This document shows positions 23,462 to 35,265 of a DNA stretch of 64,000 nucleotides, piece after piece. A program made the position numbers and the translations under genes. Origin of the DNA: Cepaea nemoralis (taxonomy: Eukaryota > Mollusca > Gastropoda > Stylommatophora > Helicidae). The stretch lies in NCBI GenBank assembly GCA_014155875.1, contig JACEFZ010015028.1, positions 1 through 64,000 of the forward strand. The letters are read 5' to 3'. The notes under the pieces were generated by a model. It was not told the DNA's origin, searched no databases, and was given only the letters and a program-made list of their open reading frames with translations. Within the stretch, counting starts at the first letter, position 1, and each line of letters begins with the position of its first letter.

Positions 23462-23540
23462 TGGCTATTGCTGTAGCTCAATGACCAGCACGCTTGCCTG
23501 TCCGCCAGGAGGTCATAGGTTTGAATTTCTGTCGAGGTAT
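23462..23540 (+). mobile_element. tRNA-like SINE head
   Basis: TAGCTCAATGACCAGC (A box) and AGGTTTGAATTTC (B box) at tRNA-like spacing. No matching acceptor stem. Confidence 0.5.
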
Positions 23541-23709
23541 GCAATTTTGTCATGTAACTTGGACTCCAAAGTCTAACCAACCTAAATCGATACCAGGAAA
23601 TATTCATGAGAGTAAAGACGGCATGTGTGGTACTGCCAGATCACCCAATGAGTGCTGACATGTCTAATGGTGTGGTACAAACACTACATACCCAATTTAC
23701 CCTATGCTT

Positions 23710-23935
23710 TGAAAACGGACCGGTCTCTGTGGCTGAAGGGCTTGCGAACGCCGTTTGTGAGCCCGTATACCCGGGTTCGAAACACGACGGTGCTGGTTTT
23801 TTCGAAAAAGGTATAGAGACCGGTCGTTCAGAAAGCAATGGCAAACTACTGAACGTAACACTTGCCTAGTACATCAACAGCAGCTGAAAATGCTGGTGTT
23901 GACTGCAACGTCCCGTAAGGGATACGCAACAAAAT
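23710..23935 (+). mobile_element. SINE-B, best-preserved copy
   Basis: The head is GGTCTCTGTGGCTGAAGGGC, with B box GGGTTCGAAACAC. The body has AGAAAGCAATGGCAAACTAC, TGCTGGTGTTGACTGCAACG and a GGGATACGCAAC end followed by an A/T-rich tail. Confidence 0.85.
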
Positions 23936-24044
23936 TTTTTTTGTTTTTTTTTGTTTTGAAAACGGGTCCTATACAATTATTCACTTGGTCCATGGTATTC
24001 AGAGAATTGCTCTGAAATTTCAGTTCAAAAACCCCGGTTTTCTT

Positions 24045-25200
24045 CTTTCGTCATCATCATCAAGTACTCTACCAGCTGGCGTAGGCGTTCATGGCTCACC
24101 ACAGATCTCGGTCTTTAGTGTTCTTGATCAACACTTCTGATGATATTCCTCCATGCCACCGTCTCAATCCATCCAGCATAATTTCTCTTGGTCTGCCTCC
24201 GCCTCTCTTCCCATCGATCTTTCCAGTTGTCACGATGTTCTCCAATGTATCTCTTCTCATCACATGACCAAAGAAAGCTGTTTGTCTCTTTCTTATTGTT
24301 GTATATAATGTTCTAGTTTCATTAACCCCTTTCAGGCAGTCAGTCGTTAGTTACTCTGGCAGTCCAAGAAATTCGCAAGTTTCGTCTCAGGAATCACATT
24401 TCTGTTGCTTCCAAGTTCTTACTAATTTGTTCATTTACACTCCAAGATTCACAGCAGTACACCAAAACAGGTTCTATATTATATACTTTAGCACTCTATT
24501 TCTTACAATCAATGATAGTGACTTATTGCATAAAATATTCTTCATTTTCTGAAATGCAGGTTTTGCTTACTCTTTTCTGCTCTTAATCTCTGTTGTGCAT
24601 CTTCCATCTGATGTTATAAATGCCCGTAGGTATTTAAAACTACCCACTTGGTTAAGAATTTTCCCTTCTATTTCCATTTCACATTTTGGTGTCACCTTTT
24701 TCTTTAACATCGCCATTTTTATTGTTTCCTTGATAATCAAGGAGAGACCTTTCTTTGTACTCTCTGTTACTACAATGTCCAACAATTGTTGTAGATCTTT
24801 TGTATTATCCGCCACCAATACTGGGTCATCTGCATAGCGTCTATTGTTTATATTATAACCTCCGACTAGTATTCATGGGTTCTCTTTGATCTCTCTCATT
24901 ATTACTTCGCTTAGAGGGAGAAGAGATCAGGTAACAAAAGACATCCCTATCGTACTCTTAGCTTTATTTGTTCATAATTGCCCTCTTTATTTTCCATTTT
25001 AATTGCTGCTATTTGGTTCCAGTAAATATTCTTTATTATTATGAGATATGACCCATCAATTTTAATATCTTCTAACATTTTAATCTTTAGTGATTGGAAA
25101 ATCGTCAGTGACTGACACCCTATGTTGTCACCGGACAGATGCATGTTATCTGACATGCACGTTAGTTTATTTGCTGTTGTTGTGACATAGGCTCGTAATG
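24045..25200 (-). pseudogene. RTE-like LINE, RT second half and C-terminal domain
   Basis: Read from right to left on the minus strand: a fingers/palm part with KIKMLEDIKIDG and IIKNIYWNQIAAIKMENKEG near 25080-24970, then RYADDPVLVADN (motif C with both aspartates) near 24835-24800. SFKYLRAFITSDGRCTTEI is near 24640, followed by the C-terminal domain down to the (CATCAT) tail at 24045. It is the same family as 13666-14271 and reaches further 5'. Stops and small shifts occur around 24480-24570 and 24900, so it is inactive. The first catalytic aspartate lies upstream of the preserved part. Confidence 0.8.
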
Positions 25201-25254
25201 CTGTTTAATCTCTGCATTGCCATGCCAGGCTCTGTCAGGCTTCTTTTAAACAGT

Positions 25255-25860
25255 CTCATCATCATCATGTGCCATGTCCATAAGCATGGGCGGTCATGTT
25301 TCGTCATCTTACACGATCACCAGAGTCGTGGATCAGCCCCGTGTTCTTGTCCCAACCATATCAAGTTCTCAAGTCATTAATATGTTTACTTCTCTACCTT
25401 TCCCTTGTTCTTTATATCCCAATCTTGCCATTTGTCACCAAGTTCTTCTATTTATTTCTTCTCATAACGTACTCAAACATGTTAACTGTCTGTGCCTAAT
25501 TTCTCTAAACGTTTTACGTTTTTCATTTGCTTCTTGTAGTACTTGCTCATTGTCTGTCCACGATATTCTTTGTATTTTCTTCATAAATCACATTTCAACT
25601 GCCATTAGTTGTTTTTCAGCTTGTCTGCTCATTGTACACGTTTTATATCCATACAAAAGTGCATGATTTATGTAGCACTTCAACACTCTTTTTTCTAATT
25701 GAAATTGACATCTTTATATTGGTTAAACGGTCTACATTGCTGTTAATTTTGCATTCAAGATATTCCAGGCTTATACGATTTTCAATTTTGTCATTGCTGA
25801 TTGCGATTTTCAGTTTCTATGTAGTTGTGCTTTTTGACTTTATTTAATTTTTGGTTAAGT
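25255..25860 (-). mobile_element. RTE family 2, 3' end
   Basis: Starts with CATCATCATCATGTGCCATG on the plus strand (tail) and then sequence paralleling the reverse of 47300-47800, including GCGGTCATGTTTCGTCATCT. No long frame is left. Confidence 0.7.
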
Positions 25861-25914
25861 TCAGAAAAACAAAAATTTGACCTTCACTGTCATAAGTCTG
25901 TCAGGTTTACTGGA

Positions 25915-26040
25915 CAATGACTAGTCTGTTATGTATCCTGGGCGGTGACTTGTCTGTGAGGCATCTTGGGCAGACATTTTCCCGTGGGAAATCCTGTGCA
26001 ATCACTTGTCTGTGGGAAATCCTGGGCAGTCACAGGGCGT
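25915..26040 (+). repeat. Degenerate minisatellite, outlying block
   Basis: Units such as TGTGGGAAATCCTGGGCAGT match the array at 28060-28560. Confidence 0.7.
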
Positions 26041-26699
26041 TTTCGTTGGGCATTGTCACAAAATAAAACCGTGTGTTTAACCGGTTGATTATTATAGAGG
26101 ATTTTCTGATTAAACGGACTATCTGCCAGCGACAACTATTTTACTAACAGTAAAAACAAATCGGATGTCAAAATCCCAGGACAATATTTGTAGCTGCACG
26201 TGTACATCTCAAACGGATTTGGAACATTTGGTGGTGATGGAGACAGATCCCGGCAGCGCGGTGACAGTTTGTTGGCCATCACCTGTCGGACTAAATTAAA
26301 CAGTGGCAGAGGTATAGAGGAAGTGAGTGTGCTGAATCATATATCACTTTGACAAGTCATAAACATATCAGAGGGAAAACGGAAGTACTTAGCACGGAAG
26401 TAACAGTACATATGTCAATTCTTGGTTTCCGGAACATCGAGAAGATTGACGGGGTTATTTGCAACTGTTGTTGGGGGTATACAGGAACTCGCTGGCTTGT
26501 TTTGGATGTCTCAAGCAGTGATGACAAATCTAACATGGAGGGAGCCAGAGGGGGGATGGATCCCTGACAGGGGATGATCTGCCAATGTGCCACCTGTGTG
26601 GGGGCATAAAGGATAATGTCACGTGGCCAACTTTGGTAGTTTGCCATATAAACCCGAGTTGGGGCCAACTAGGGGAACTTGAAAATGTGGATTTAGGCA
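26041..26699. other. No recognisable gene
   Basis: Unassigned sequence between a minisatellite block and a long dispersed repeat. Confidence 0.35.
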
Positions 26700-28075
26700 G
26701 ACATGCTTGTCACTGCAGCAGTAGAACATCTAACGTGTGAAGGAGATATTTGATTTAGTTTACACGAGCCTGTATGGCTACCATTAGATGTAATTTAGTG
26801 TAAACTGCAGTGCTGTAAGGTATAACCTATTATAATATATTCGTTCTAATTAATATAGACTGTGGCCTTGTTAAACTATAGTGTGATGATTAGCACTGTT
26901 GGTGGAAACTAGTTAGAGTAGAATAGTGATATTAGCTATGCTAGTTAAGAATCGAGTAATGATGGATAATTGGGAGACGGGGGAATTGCCCGCTGGGGTT
27001 TTGCACTCTGTATGGGTCTTTCTTTGTCACAGCCTGATTCGGCTCTAGGTGGGTAGCTAATCTGCTCTATGACTAAGTCTAGTTAGCTAAAGATCATTAA
27101 GCAAGGCGATAGGCTTACACTCAGCCGAAAGGATCAGTGACTAGTACTATCACCAGATGTGTTGTTTCTATCCTAGGTTCCCTACCAGATCCAAGGAAAC
27201 TCAACAAGGTTTTGGGAAAGAATTAAATCCCATTCGGAAGAACACCAGTTCAACAATCAATAAAGTTGCATACAGAACGTAACTAAAGCTAGAAGGAAGT
27301 TGATTCACCAAAGAGAGTGATGATTACTGATGCACCACACAGCATCAGACAGTAGTAACTAAATGAGAACAGTCTAATAGTTACCTAGTGTTATATAATC
27401 TCGTGTAATAGAACACAAGACATTATACGTGAGGCTAGATAGACACGAGTGAGGATCAATCACATTAACAATTAACATTAATGACTGTGTACACACTACA
27501 AAGGACTTGTGCAGTTTTTTAAGGAACGATAGGAACGGACATTGTGTAGGGTGCAACCGGTCCATGATTAACTGTTAATACCACCGGTGTCTATTTCGGA
27601 TGATCATTAAATTGGATTACCAGAGGTCTACAGAGGCAAAGCAGTATCCGGCAAGATGGTTTCGGCACTGGGTGAGATGTACATGTTCTGACGTAACGTG
27701 CCGTGGTCTATCCTTGCTGGGATCAGCTGACTGGGTTGTGGTCTGAGAGTCCGATTCTACACACTTTATAGAACACGTCACACATTTTCTTCGCATACAC
27801 GTCTCATACACGTTACACTTTTCTTTTAATAAATTAATCTTTATTAATTTCTAGAAGCAAGAGTTGTTGAGTATGTTGCGTTGGGAAGTATGCGAGGGGG
27901 CATAGTACGACAGTGAGAGAGTGATAGGAAAAGGTGTCCATAGGCTGATGGAGTGTGTTGGACGGAAGCTGGTGGATTCTCCAGAATATTGAGAGGGGAA
28001 AAAAATATTATAATGTGAGTGTCGACTCTCTTCACTCCAGGGACGACACTGTAAAGGAGGACACGACAGGCATCC
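26700..28075 (+). repeat. Long dispersed repeat, copy 1 (pair with 49.2 kb)
   Basis: Collinear landmarks are shared with 49200-50690: AATATAGACTGTGGCC then AAACTA near the start, AGTAATGA and GCTATGCTAGTTA-like, AATGTGTTGTT, and TTAATAAATTA (possible polyadenylation signal). Then come GTTGTGGAGTATGTT-like, AGAGGGGGCAT, GGTGTCCATAG-like and CTCC(A/T)GGGACGACAC. The copies have diverged by roughly a third. It could be a solo LTR or an unknown element; no coding was recognised. Confidence 0.6.
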
Positions 28076-28650
28076 TGGACAATCACTTGACTTGTGCGTG
28101 GGATATCCTGGGCAGCCAATTGACTTATCTGTGGGGCATCTTGGGCAGTTACCTGTCTTGATGTGAGACATACTGGGAAGTCACTAGTCTGTGGAACATC
28201 CTGGACAGTCACTCGACTTATCTATGGGGCATCCTTGGCAGTCACTTAACTTGTGTGTAGGACATCCTGGGGCAGTTACTTGACTTGACTGTGGGACATC
28301 CTGGGCAGTCACTTGACTTGACTGTGGGACATCCTGGGCAGTCACTTGACTTGACTGTGGGACATCCTGGGAAGTCACTTGACTCGACTGTGGGACATCC
28401 TGTTCAGTCATTTGACTTGACTGTGGGTATCCTGGACAGACACTAGTCTTTGGGACATCCTGTGCAGTCACCAGTCTGTATGTTATCTCAGGCAGACACT
28501 AGTCTGTAGGACATCCTGGGCAGACACTAGTCTGTGGAACATCTTGGGCAGTCATTTATCAGTTTGATCCTTGATATCAGTCATCCTTGGCGCCCACTAA
28601 TCTGTAAAACGTACTGGGAATTCACTCATCTTTGGGGCAATTACAGATAA
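28040..28650 (+). repeat. Degenerate minisatellite, unit about 36 bp
   Basis: Repeats of TGTGGGACATCCTGGGCAGT and CACTTGACTTGAC. The most regular part is 28250-28420, with four near-identical units. Confidence 0.9.
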
Positions 28651-29137
28651 GAGCTAGCCTGAATATACGAAGGATAGGTCGCTCTGCTGCGATGAAGTCT
28701 GTCGATTACAAAAACGCTGCAAAAGAATAAGAGCAATTTCTCATGAAGATAGACAAACAACACCCAAGTAATGCATTCACCGATCGGGGGAGCTCACGAT
28801 AATGCTCCGAGTGAGTATGTTGCTGATCTAACTGGCTGGAGCCAAGCCGAAGCTTTTGGCAGTCTTGAAAGGTGGGTTCAGCTCTCCTTCCCGCCAGTCC
28901 ACACGTACACAAGGCCGACTGGGCAAATTATTAGTACATCAGTGCTTGTGGCGGACTGCATTGTACCGTGGTAGCTGGTTTCTCTCCAGTCTTTATATCT
29001 GTGACTGTAGCACCTGTTCTTTGGTACCTTGCACTTTTGATTTTCACCAACTGCCTGTTCATGCACCTCACTTTGTCTGGCCTCTATCCGCTGAAGCTGT
29101 AACGAAGCTTTGAAAATACACATAAGGATTTTGTTTG
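28651..29137. other. No recognisable gene
   Basis: No signal on either strand beyond short open frames. Confidence 0.35.
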
Positions 29138-29200
29138 TCCAGGGTAGTCGGTAGCACGCTCCTACTATCCGACATGGGTCTCTGGGGATCGAACCATCAT
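29138..29200 (+). mobile_element. tRNA-like SINE head
   Basis: GTCGGTAGCACGCTCCTAC followed by GGGGATCGAACCATC at tRNA-like spacing. Confidence 0.45.
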
Positions 29201-29559
29201 GAAACCTCATACTGGCCTGAATGAGTGAATGGATGAATAAATGCCTGGTTGAATGACACCGACAAGAAATAACAAGGACGATGAAATAATAAAATTACGA
29301 AAGAAAACAAATCCATGCACAAAGAGACTTTTTGTGGGATGCAAAAGTGACTTGATCAGATGCATGCGTGTCACAAAGATAGGTTCTATTCTTGGCTGCA
29401 GACTAGACTGATAATGGCGAAGGTGACAACTATGCTGCCAAAATTAATGACAAAAAACAAACAATCGGACAAAAGACTCCATAGATACTAAGTACCTGGC
29501 AGTCACACCATGCATTTCAAAGAGCTTTTAAAATTCATATTTTCTTCTTTCTCCTGATA

Positions 29560-30062
29560 GATTGGATAATTGATTGATTTGTTGGTGACTGTCGTGATTC
29601 ATTGTTTGGTTGATTCACTTGTTGGTAGGGTGACTAGATACTTGATTGGTTTGTTTGTTGGTTAGTTATTTAGTGGACTGGTTTATAGTTTGATTGGTGG
29701 GCTGGTTTGTTGTTTGATTGGTAGGCTGAATTTTTGGTTGATTGATTAGTTGGTGGGCTGGTTTGGTAGTGGGCAGGTCTATTGGTTACTTAATTAGTGG
29801 GCTTATTGTTTAATGTATTTGTTAGTTGGTGGGCTGTTTTAGGGGTAGATTATTTAATTAGTAGGCTAGTTTCTATGTTGATGGCTAGTTGGTGGCTGGT
29901 GTATAACATAGTTGGTTAGTTGGTGGGCTGATTTGTTAGATTGTTGGTTAGTTGGTGAGCTGGTTTATTAGATTGTTGGTTAGTTGGTGGGCTGGTTTGT
30001 TAGATTGTTGGTTACTTCGTGGGCTGGCTTGTTAGTTGATCAGTAAGTTGGTCGGCTGACTA
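29560..30062 (+). repeat. T/G-rich degenerate tandem repeat
   Basis: Mixtures of TTGGTTGATTGATTAG and GTTAGTTGGTGGGCTGGTTT. The most regular part (29900-30020) repeats GTTAGATTGTTGGTTAGTTG about every 40 bp. Confidence 0.85.
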
Positions 30063-30768
30063 GTATTATAACCCACGCTAACGCCGACTGATCCTGCAGG
30101 CGCTAACTGTGCACTAAAAGTTAACTTATCTATGAGCTGTTCTGTCATTGTGCACAGAAGCGCTCTACGCTCAGCGTTTTGGGGTCACGATTTTATTTAT
30201 CTATCGGGCTGGGCACTGCGACGGGCCTGATCGATGGCGCCGGCTTTCAAGGAGCCTAGAGTGTCGACTGCTGCAGCAAACAGCATCCCAGTGCTGTCTG
30301 CTGAAACGTTAACATAAGTTTACACACAATGAGTGCCAATAATACACTAGCTGAAGTCTCCCCCTCCCCCTCTCTATATCTCTCCCTCTACCTCCCCCAA
30401 TCGAGCATAGCTCCACGCTAAACAATGCACGCGCTTGTGTTTCCCAGAATTCAGACGGGGCTCGCAAAGTCAACATCCCGAACTCCTCCTCACTCCCCCC
30501 ATTTCTCTGCTGGCATCTCTTTTTGTAGGAAATAGACACTTGGTTCGGTTAATGGATTTGATGACAGCTGAAACTATTTACTTGTCATTTACGTGGCGTC
30601 ATTATTCTTTTAATGATGTCACCCCCCTCCCTCCCGAAACTCTTCCTGTGTTATTATGTCTACTCCCCCCTCCCCTTTTTTCGTCCCTAATTCCCTGGTC
30701 TTCATCGTTACAATAGGAGGCATTTCGACAATATCAATGTCAACTGAAACCTACCAACTGGTGGAATG
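30063..30768. other. No recognisable gene
   Basis: C- and T-rich patches and no coding signal. Confidence 0.35.
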
Positions 30769-31190
30769 GTAGAGTAATGGAGTAGTGGAGTTTAGATTAG
30801 TGGAGTGGCGGAGTAGTGAAGTGGTGGAGTGGTGAGATAGTGGAGTAGTGGAGTGGTGGAGTTTGGATTAGTGGAGTGGTGGAGTGGTGAAGTGATGGAG
30901 TGGTGAGATAGTGGAGTAGTGGAGTGGTGGAGTTTGGATTAGTGGAGTGGTGGAGTGGTGATATAGTGGAGTAGTGGGGTAGTGGAGTGGTGGAGTGGTG
31001 GATCACTGAAGTGGTGGAATGGTTGGAGTGATGGAATAGTGGTGATGGAGTAGTGGAGTGGTGATGTGGTGAGATAGTGGAGTTGTGGAGGGGTGTAGTA
31101 ATTGAGTGGTGGAATGGTTGGAGTGATGAAATAGCGGAGTGATGGAGTTGTCGAGTGGTGGATTAGTGGAGTATGAAAGGGAATTAACAA
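30769..31190 (+). repeat. GTGGAGTGG-type degenerate tandem repeat
   Basis: Variants of GTGGAGTAGTGGAGTGGTGG. A longer period is visible at 30830-30960, where a segment with GGAGTTTGGATTAGTGGAG recurs. Confidence 0.9.
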
Positions 31191-31496
31191 GTTTGCTGAT
31201 TTGATTGTGTTTCTTTCCACCACCCTATTAATGACTTCACAGGGCCGAGTGGCTGGCATGTTATTACGCCCGTCTCGGGCTTATGCAGTTATGAATCGTG
31301 TCTCTGAGTGAACTTTGTGGATTTGTACAAATAAGAAAAAGATGGTACACTCCTCCGTAAGCCGACGTCTAACCTTGAGGACAAGAAAGTTGCCCATGTT
31401 ATACACGCCTCGGCATTTGGAAATCGACGCAACATGCAGACAGAACAGGCCGCCGCTCGCCCCTCCCCCTTCTTTCCGGTGATCATAGGATCCGGG

Positions 31497-31722
31497 AGAC
31501 TCCATGGCGAAGTGGTAAAGCCGTCTGACTCGGACTCCAAAGTGTGTGGGTTCGATTCTGGGCCGCGTCCTTCGGTTCACGAGTGCATATTTTCCGGAGA
31601 CTCCTGGAGCTACGGAGTTCGTGCTTTGCGCAACGCTTTCGGTAGTTCACTGTGGAATGAGACTGAGCCATATGGTATAAAAACCCGGTGCAATGAAGTC
31701 GACCCTGTCGACATTTAAGCAA
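31497..31722 (+). mobile_element. SINE-A, best-preserved copy
   Basis: Perfect-looking pol III boxes: TGGCGAAGTGGTAAAGCC (A) and GGTTCGATTCTG (B). The full body has GGAGCTACGGAGTTCGTGC, GAGCCATATGGTATAAAAAC and GAAGTCGACCCTGTCGAC. Confidence 0.9.
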
Positions 31723-31727
31723 CTGTT

Positions 31728-31838
31728 TTTTTTTTTAAGGTCATGGGTTCCGATCCTCATCAGGGCGGAATTTTTAAAAAACATAACGTGGGCTTCCAGA
31801 TCGACCCAGGCTAAAATGGGTCCCTGAAAATGTCTTGG
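31728..31838 (+). mobile_element. SINE-C, upstream part
   Basis: GGTCATGGGTTCCGATCCTC is the B-box region, then GGGCTTCCAGATCGACCC and TAAAATGGGTCCCTGAAAAT. The same body at 37640-37720 runs into one single copy of the unit that is repeated here next. Confidence 0.65.
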
Positions 31839-32760
31839 GAAATAAAGATGGCCGGTGTGATAGTAATTACATCACCCACCGAAATAAAGATGTCGGGTGT
31901 GATAGTAATTACATCACCCACCGAGATAAAGATGGCGGGTGTGATAGTAATTACATCACCCACCGAAATAAAGATGGCGGGTGTGATAGTAATTACATCA
32001 CCCACCGAAATAAAGATGGCGGGTGTGATAGTAATTACATCACCCACTGAAAAAAGATGGCCATTGTGATAGTAATTACATCACCCACCGAGATAAAGAT
32101 GGCGGGTGTGGTAGTAATTACATCACCCACCGAGATAAACATGGCGGGTGTGATAGTAATTACATCACCCACCGAGATAAAGATGTCGGGTGTGATAATA
32201 ATTACATCACCCACCGAAATAAAGATGGCGGATGTGATAGTAATTACATCACCCACCGAAATAAACATGGCGGGTGTGATAGAAATTACATCACCCACCG
32301 AAATAAACATGGCGTGTGTGATAGTAATTACATCACCCACCGAAATAAAGATGGCGGGTGTGATAGTAATTACATCACCCACCGAGATAAAGATGTCGGG
32401 TGTGGTAGTAATTACATCACCCACTGAAAAAAGATGGCCATTGTGATAGTAATTACATCACCCACCGAAATAAAGATGGCGGGTGTGATAGTAATTACAT
32501 CACCCACCGAGATAAAGATGGCGGGTGTGATAGTAATTACATCACCCACCGAAATAAACATGGCGGGTGTGATAGTAATTACATCACCCACCGAGATAAA
32601 GATGGCGGGTGTGATAGTAATTACATCACCCACTGAAAAAAGATGGCCGGTGTGATAGTAATTACATCACCCACTGAAAAAAGATGGCGGGTGTGATAGT
32701 AATTACATCACCCACTGAAAAAAGATGGCCGGTGTGATAGTAATTACATCACCCACCGAA
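31839..32760 (+). repeat. 42 bp minisatellite, about 22 units
   Basis: The unit is GAAATAAAGATGGCGGGTGT followed by GATAGTAATTACATCACCCA and CC. Some units start GAAAAAAGATGGCCATTG and are 1 bp shorter. Each unit holds an inverted pair (GGGTGTGAT, ATCACCC) around TAATTA. Both strands stay open because 42 is a multiple of 3, and the open frames are interrupted exactly where 41 bp units occur, so they are not genes. Confidence 0.98.
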
Positions 32761-32830
32761 CGCCGATTGATTTATAAAAATATGGGCGTAGCACCATATG
32801 CCTAAAACGACTTAATGCATGTAAAGTGTT
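32761..32830 (+). mobile_element. SINE-C, downstream part after the array
   Basis: ACGCCGATTGATTTATAAAA and ATATGGGCGTAGCACCATAT match 37755-37790, where they directly follow a single unit. Confidence 0.6.
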
Positions 32831-33109
32831 ACGTGTAATCTGATCACAGCCGAATAACGGCCCGCAGGTTCATCGCTGATGTCATTCATGTAAATTGAAG
32901 GCAAGTGTAGTGCTTTTGACAAGTTGTCATACGTTCAGCAATCAAGGGTCTTGTTGAATAAACAAATATGAAGATATGTTTCAAGTTTAGGTAAAACTTT
33001 TACTGAAAGACAGCAAATGCGCCAATACAACTGTTTGAATCGTTTGCAATGTCGCCCTTGGTACCGGTATTTCACATCGGGAGAGACCTCTCAGCTGACG
33101 ATTACAATA

Positions 33110-33380
33110 CATGATGATCTTTCATCTTCATGGATGTTAACTGTATTGAGAAAGCGAGTTCTGAGATGCATTAAACTTTCCAATGTGTCTCTTCTCATTA
33201 CATGAGCATTGTCACTTTCTAATAGTTTTGTATAACGTTCTACTTTCGTCAGCCTTTTCCGAGTATTCGTGGTTAGCCGCTTTGACAATTCAAGGTATAC
33301 TCAACATTCACCTCAAAAACAGCATCTCTGTTGCTTCCAAGCTGTTCCTAATTTGTTTGGTAGCATTTCACGATTCAATG
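33110..33380 (-). mobile_element. RTE-like LINE fragment
   Basis: The plus strand CCAATGTGTCTCTTCTCATT and GCATCTCTGTTGCTTCCAAG parallels 24240-24430, reading MRRDTLESL on the minus strand. Confidence 0.65.
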
Positions 33381-33384
33381 CCAT

Positions 33385-33870
33385 AGTTGGTTGACTGTTT
33401 GTTATTTTGTGGACTTTTTGGTAAAATGGTTGGTTGGGTGGCTGGTTAATGGGTTGTTTGGTTGGTTATCTGGTTTGTTTGTTGGCTGTTTGGTTAAATT
33501 GTTGATGTATTAGTTAGTAGGTTGGGGGCTGGGTTAACTGAATGGTAAGTATGTTAGTTGGTTGGTTATATAATTGTTTGTGTAGCTGTTTATTTGGATA
33601 TTTTGTCTTTTGGTTAACTGTTTGTTTGATTAGTGTGTTATTTGGTTAGCTGGTTGAATGATTAGTTGGTTCGTTGATTGTTCGGATAGTTATCTGGTTA
33701 GATGTTTTGCTAGTTAACTTGTTGGCTAGTTCGTGAGTTGGTTAGTTACATGGTTAACTAGTTTGTTACTTTGCTGCTTAGTTCTTTGTGTTGGTTAACT
33801 AGTTTGTTACTTTGCTGCTTAGTTCTTTGTTTAATCGGTTGTGTAGGTGATTGTTTGGTTCATTGGCTGT
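33385..33870 (+). repeat. T/G-rich degenerate tandem repeat
   Basis: GGTTGGTTAGTTNGTTTG-like short units. A 45 bp duplication (GTTAACTAGTTTGTTACTTT) lies at 33750-33832. Confidence 0.85.
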
Positions 33871-33887
33871 TACTCATTATACCACCC

Positions 33888-33995
33888 TGGGTACACAAGG
33901 AACCTTGCATTCACGAAATAAAACACCCCCTCGCTGGGGATTTAAACCTACGACCAATCGGCCACAGGAGAGGGCACTAGCCACGACGCTACTCA
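33888..33995 (-). mobile_element. tRNA-like SINE head
   Basis: The reverse complement has TAGCGTCGTGGCTAGTG (A box) and AGGTTTAAATCCC (B box). Confidence 0.55.
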
Positions 33996-34499
33996 CCCCA
34001 AGCTGAAATAGTGACACACTAAATAAAATAGTACCACTCTAATTAAACCAGCATTTAATTATCTCGGCCACACGCCTCATTCATTATTGACAGGTTTCCC
34101 GCACATCAAAGGATTCCAGATGTACAACTGCCGTCGTCTCGTCTCGTCATATGCCGCCCAGGGTTGCATTCTGCACAGTAATTGTGTGGGTGAGATGGAT
34201 ATAAAATGCTAACTACGGTCATTCTAAGTTGTTCGCATGGTCATTAATTCAGTCATCTCACACGTCCAGCGGCTTGGGTCATGCCGACCACTCGGAGTCT
34301 GGTAATGAGTGATCTTACTCACACTTACCGATGACCGTGACAAATGTGTGACTATTTGTTGTTCTTGGCTGGTTGTTACTGCTGGTCTATCGTGTCTGTT
34401 TGTCTATCACGATACTTACTTACTTGTTTGTTCTTCTGTACGTTCGACTGATCGTCAACCCACCTGTCGGAGGAAAAAAAATAACATCTACCTATCAAT

Positions 34500-34645
34500 A
34501 TATGAGTATGTCTGTCTGTATGTATGTATGTATGTCTGCCTGTTTATCCATATGTCTGTATTTCCTTCTTTCTATCTGTCTATCCATCCATCCAACCATC
34601 CATCCATCCAACCATCTATCCGCCTATCTGTCTGTCTGTCTGTGT
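34500..34645 (+). repeat. Degenerate GTCT/GTAT/CCAT tetramer repeat
   Basis: Blocks of TGTA, then CCAT, then TGTC tetramers. Confidence 0.9.
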
Positions 34646-34738
34646 CCGTCGATTGGTTGGTGGGTCGATAAGATTGTACCTGTCCATACTACCAAGCTAG
34701 CCCATGCCGAAGAAGTATTCAATTCGTATCTGCACAGT

Positions 34739-34741
34739 GTA

Positions 34742-34838
<97 letters not shown>
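34739..34838 (+). repeat. (CTGT)n microsatellite
   Basis: About 24 perfect TGTC units. Confidence 0.98.
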
Positions 34839-34839
<1 letters not shown>

Positions 34840-34936
34840 GTTTGGTTGATCGGTACAACTGTACATGCACTCACTACTGAGCTCTACCCTGCCGTGGACT
34901 CCTACCGATAGACCATGGCCTACCCTTCCAAACCGA

Positions 34937-35265
34937 CTAAACTAACTGACTAAACTAACTGACTAGACTAACTGACTAGACTAACTGACTAGACTAACTG
35001 ACTAGACTAACTGACTAGACTAACTGACTAAACTAACTGACTAGACTAACTGACTAGACTAACTGACTAAACTAACTGACTAAACTAACTGACTAGACTA
35101 ACTGACTAGACTAACTGACTAGACTAACTGACTAGACTAACTGACTAGACTAACTGACTAGACTAACTGACTAGACTAACTGACTAGACTAACTAAACTT
35201 ACTGATTAGACTAACTGACTAATGTAACCGACTAGATTATTTGACTATACTAACTCTGACTAATG
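34937..35265 (+). repeat. 13 bp minisatellite, left block
   Basis: About 24 units of CTAACTGACTAGA or CTAACTGACTAAA, decaying at the right. Further units at 36366-36409 and 36801-36845 show that the array was split by two insertions. Confidence 0.97.

Noticed and set aside
31497..31560. tRNA gene
   Set aside because: A and B boxes are good, but the same head recurs with a conserved non-tRNA body in at least six copies, so it is a SINE. No paired acceptor stem is evident.
31811..32655. 14-residue repeat proteins on both strands (VIVITSPTEIKMAG type)
   Set aside because: Same reason with the 42 bp unit. The 41 bp units disrupt the frames without sign of selection.
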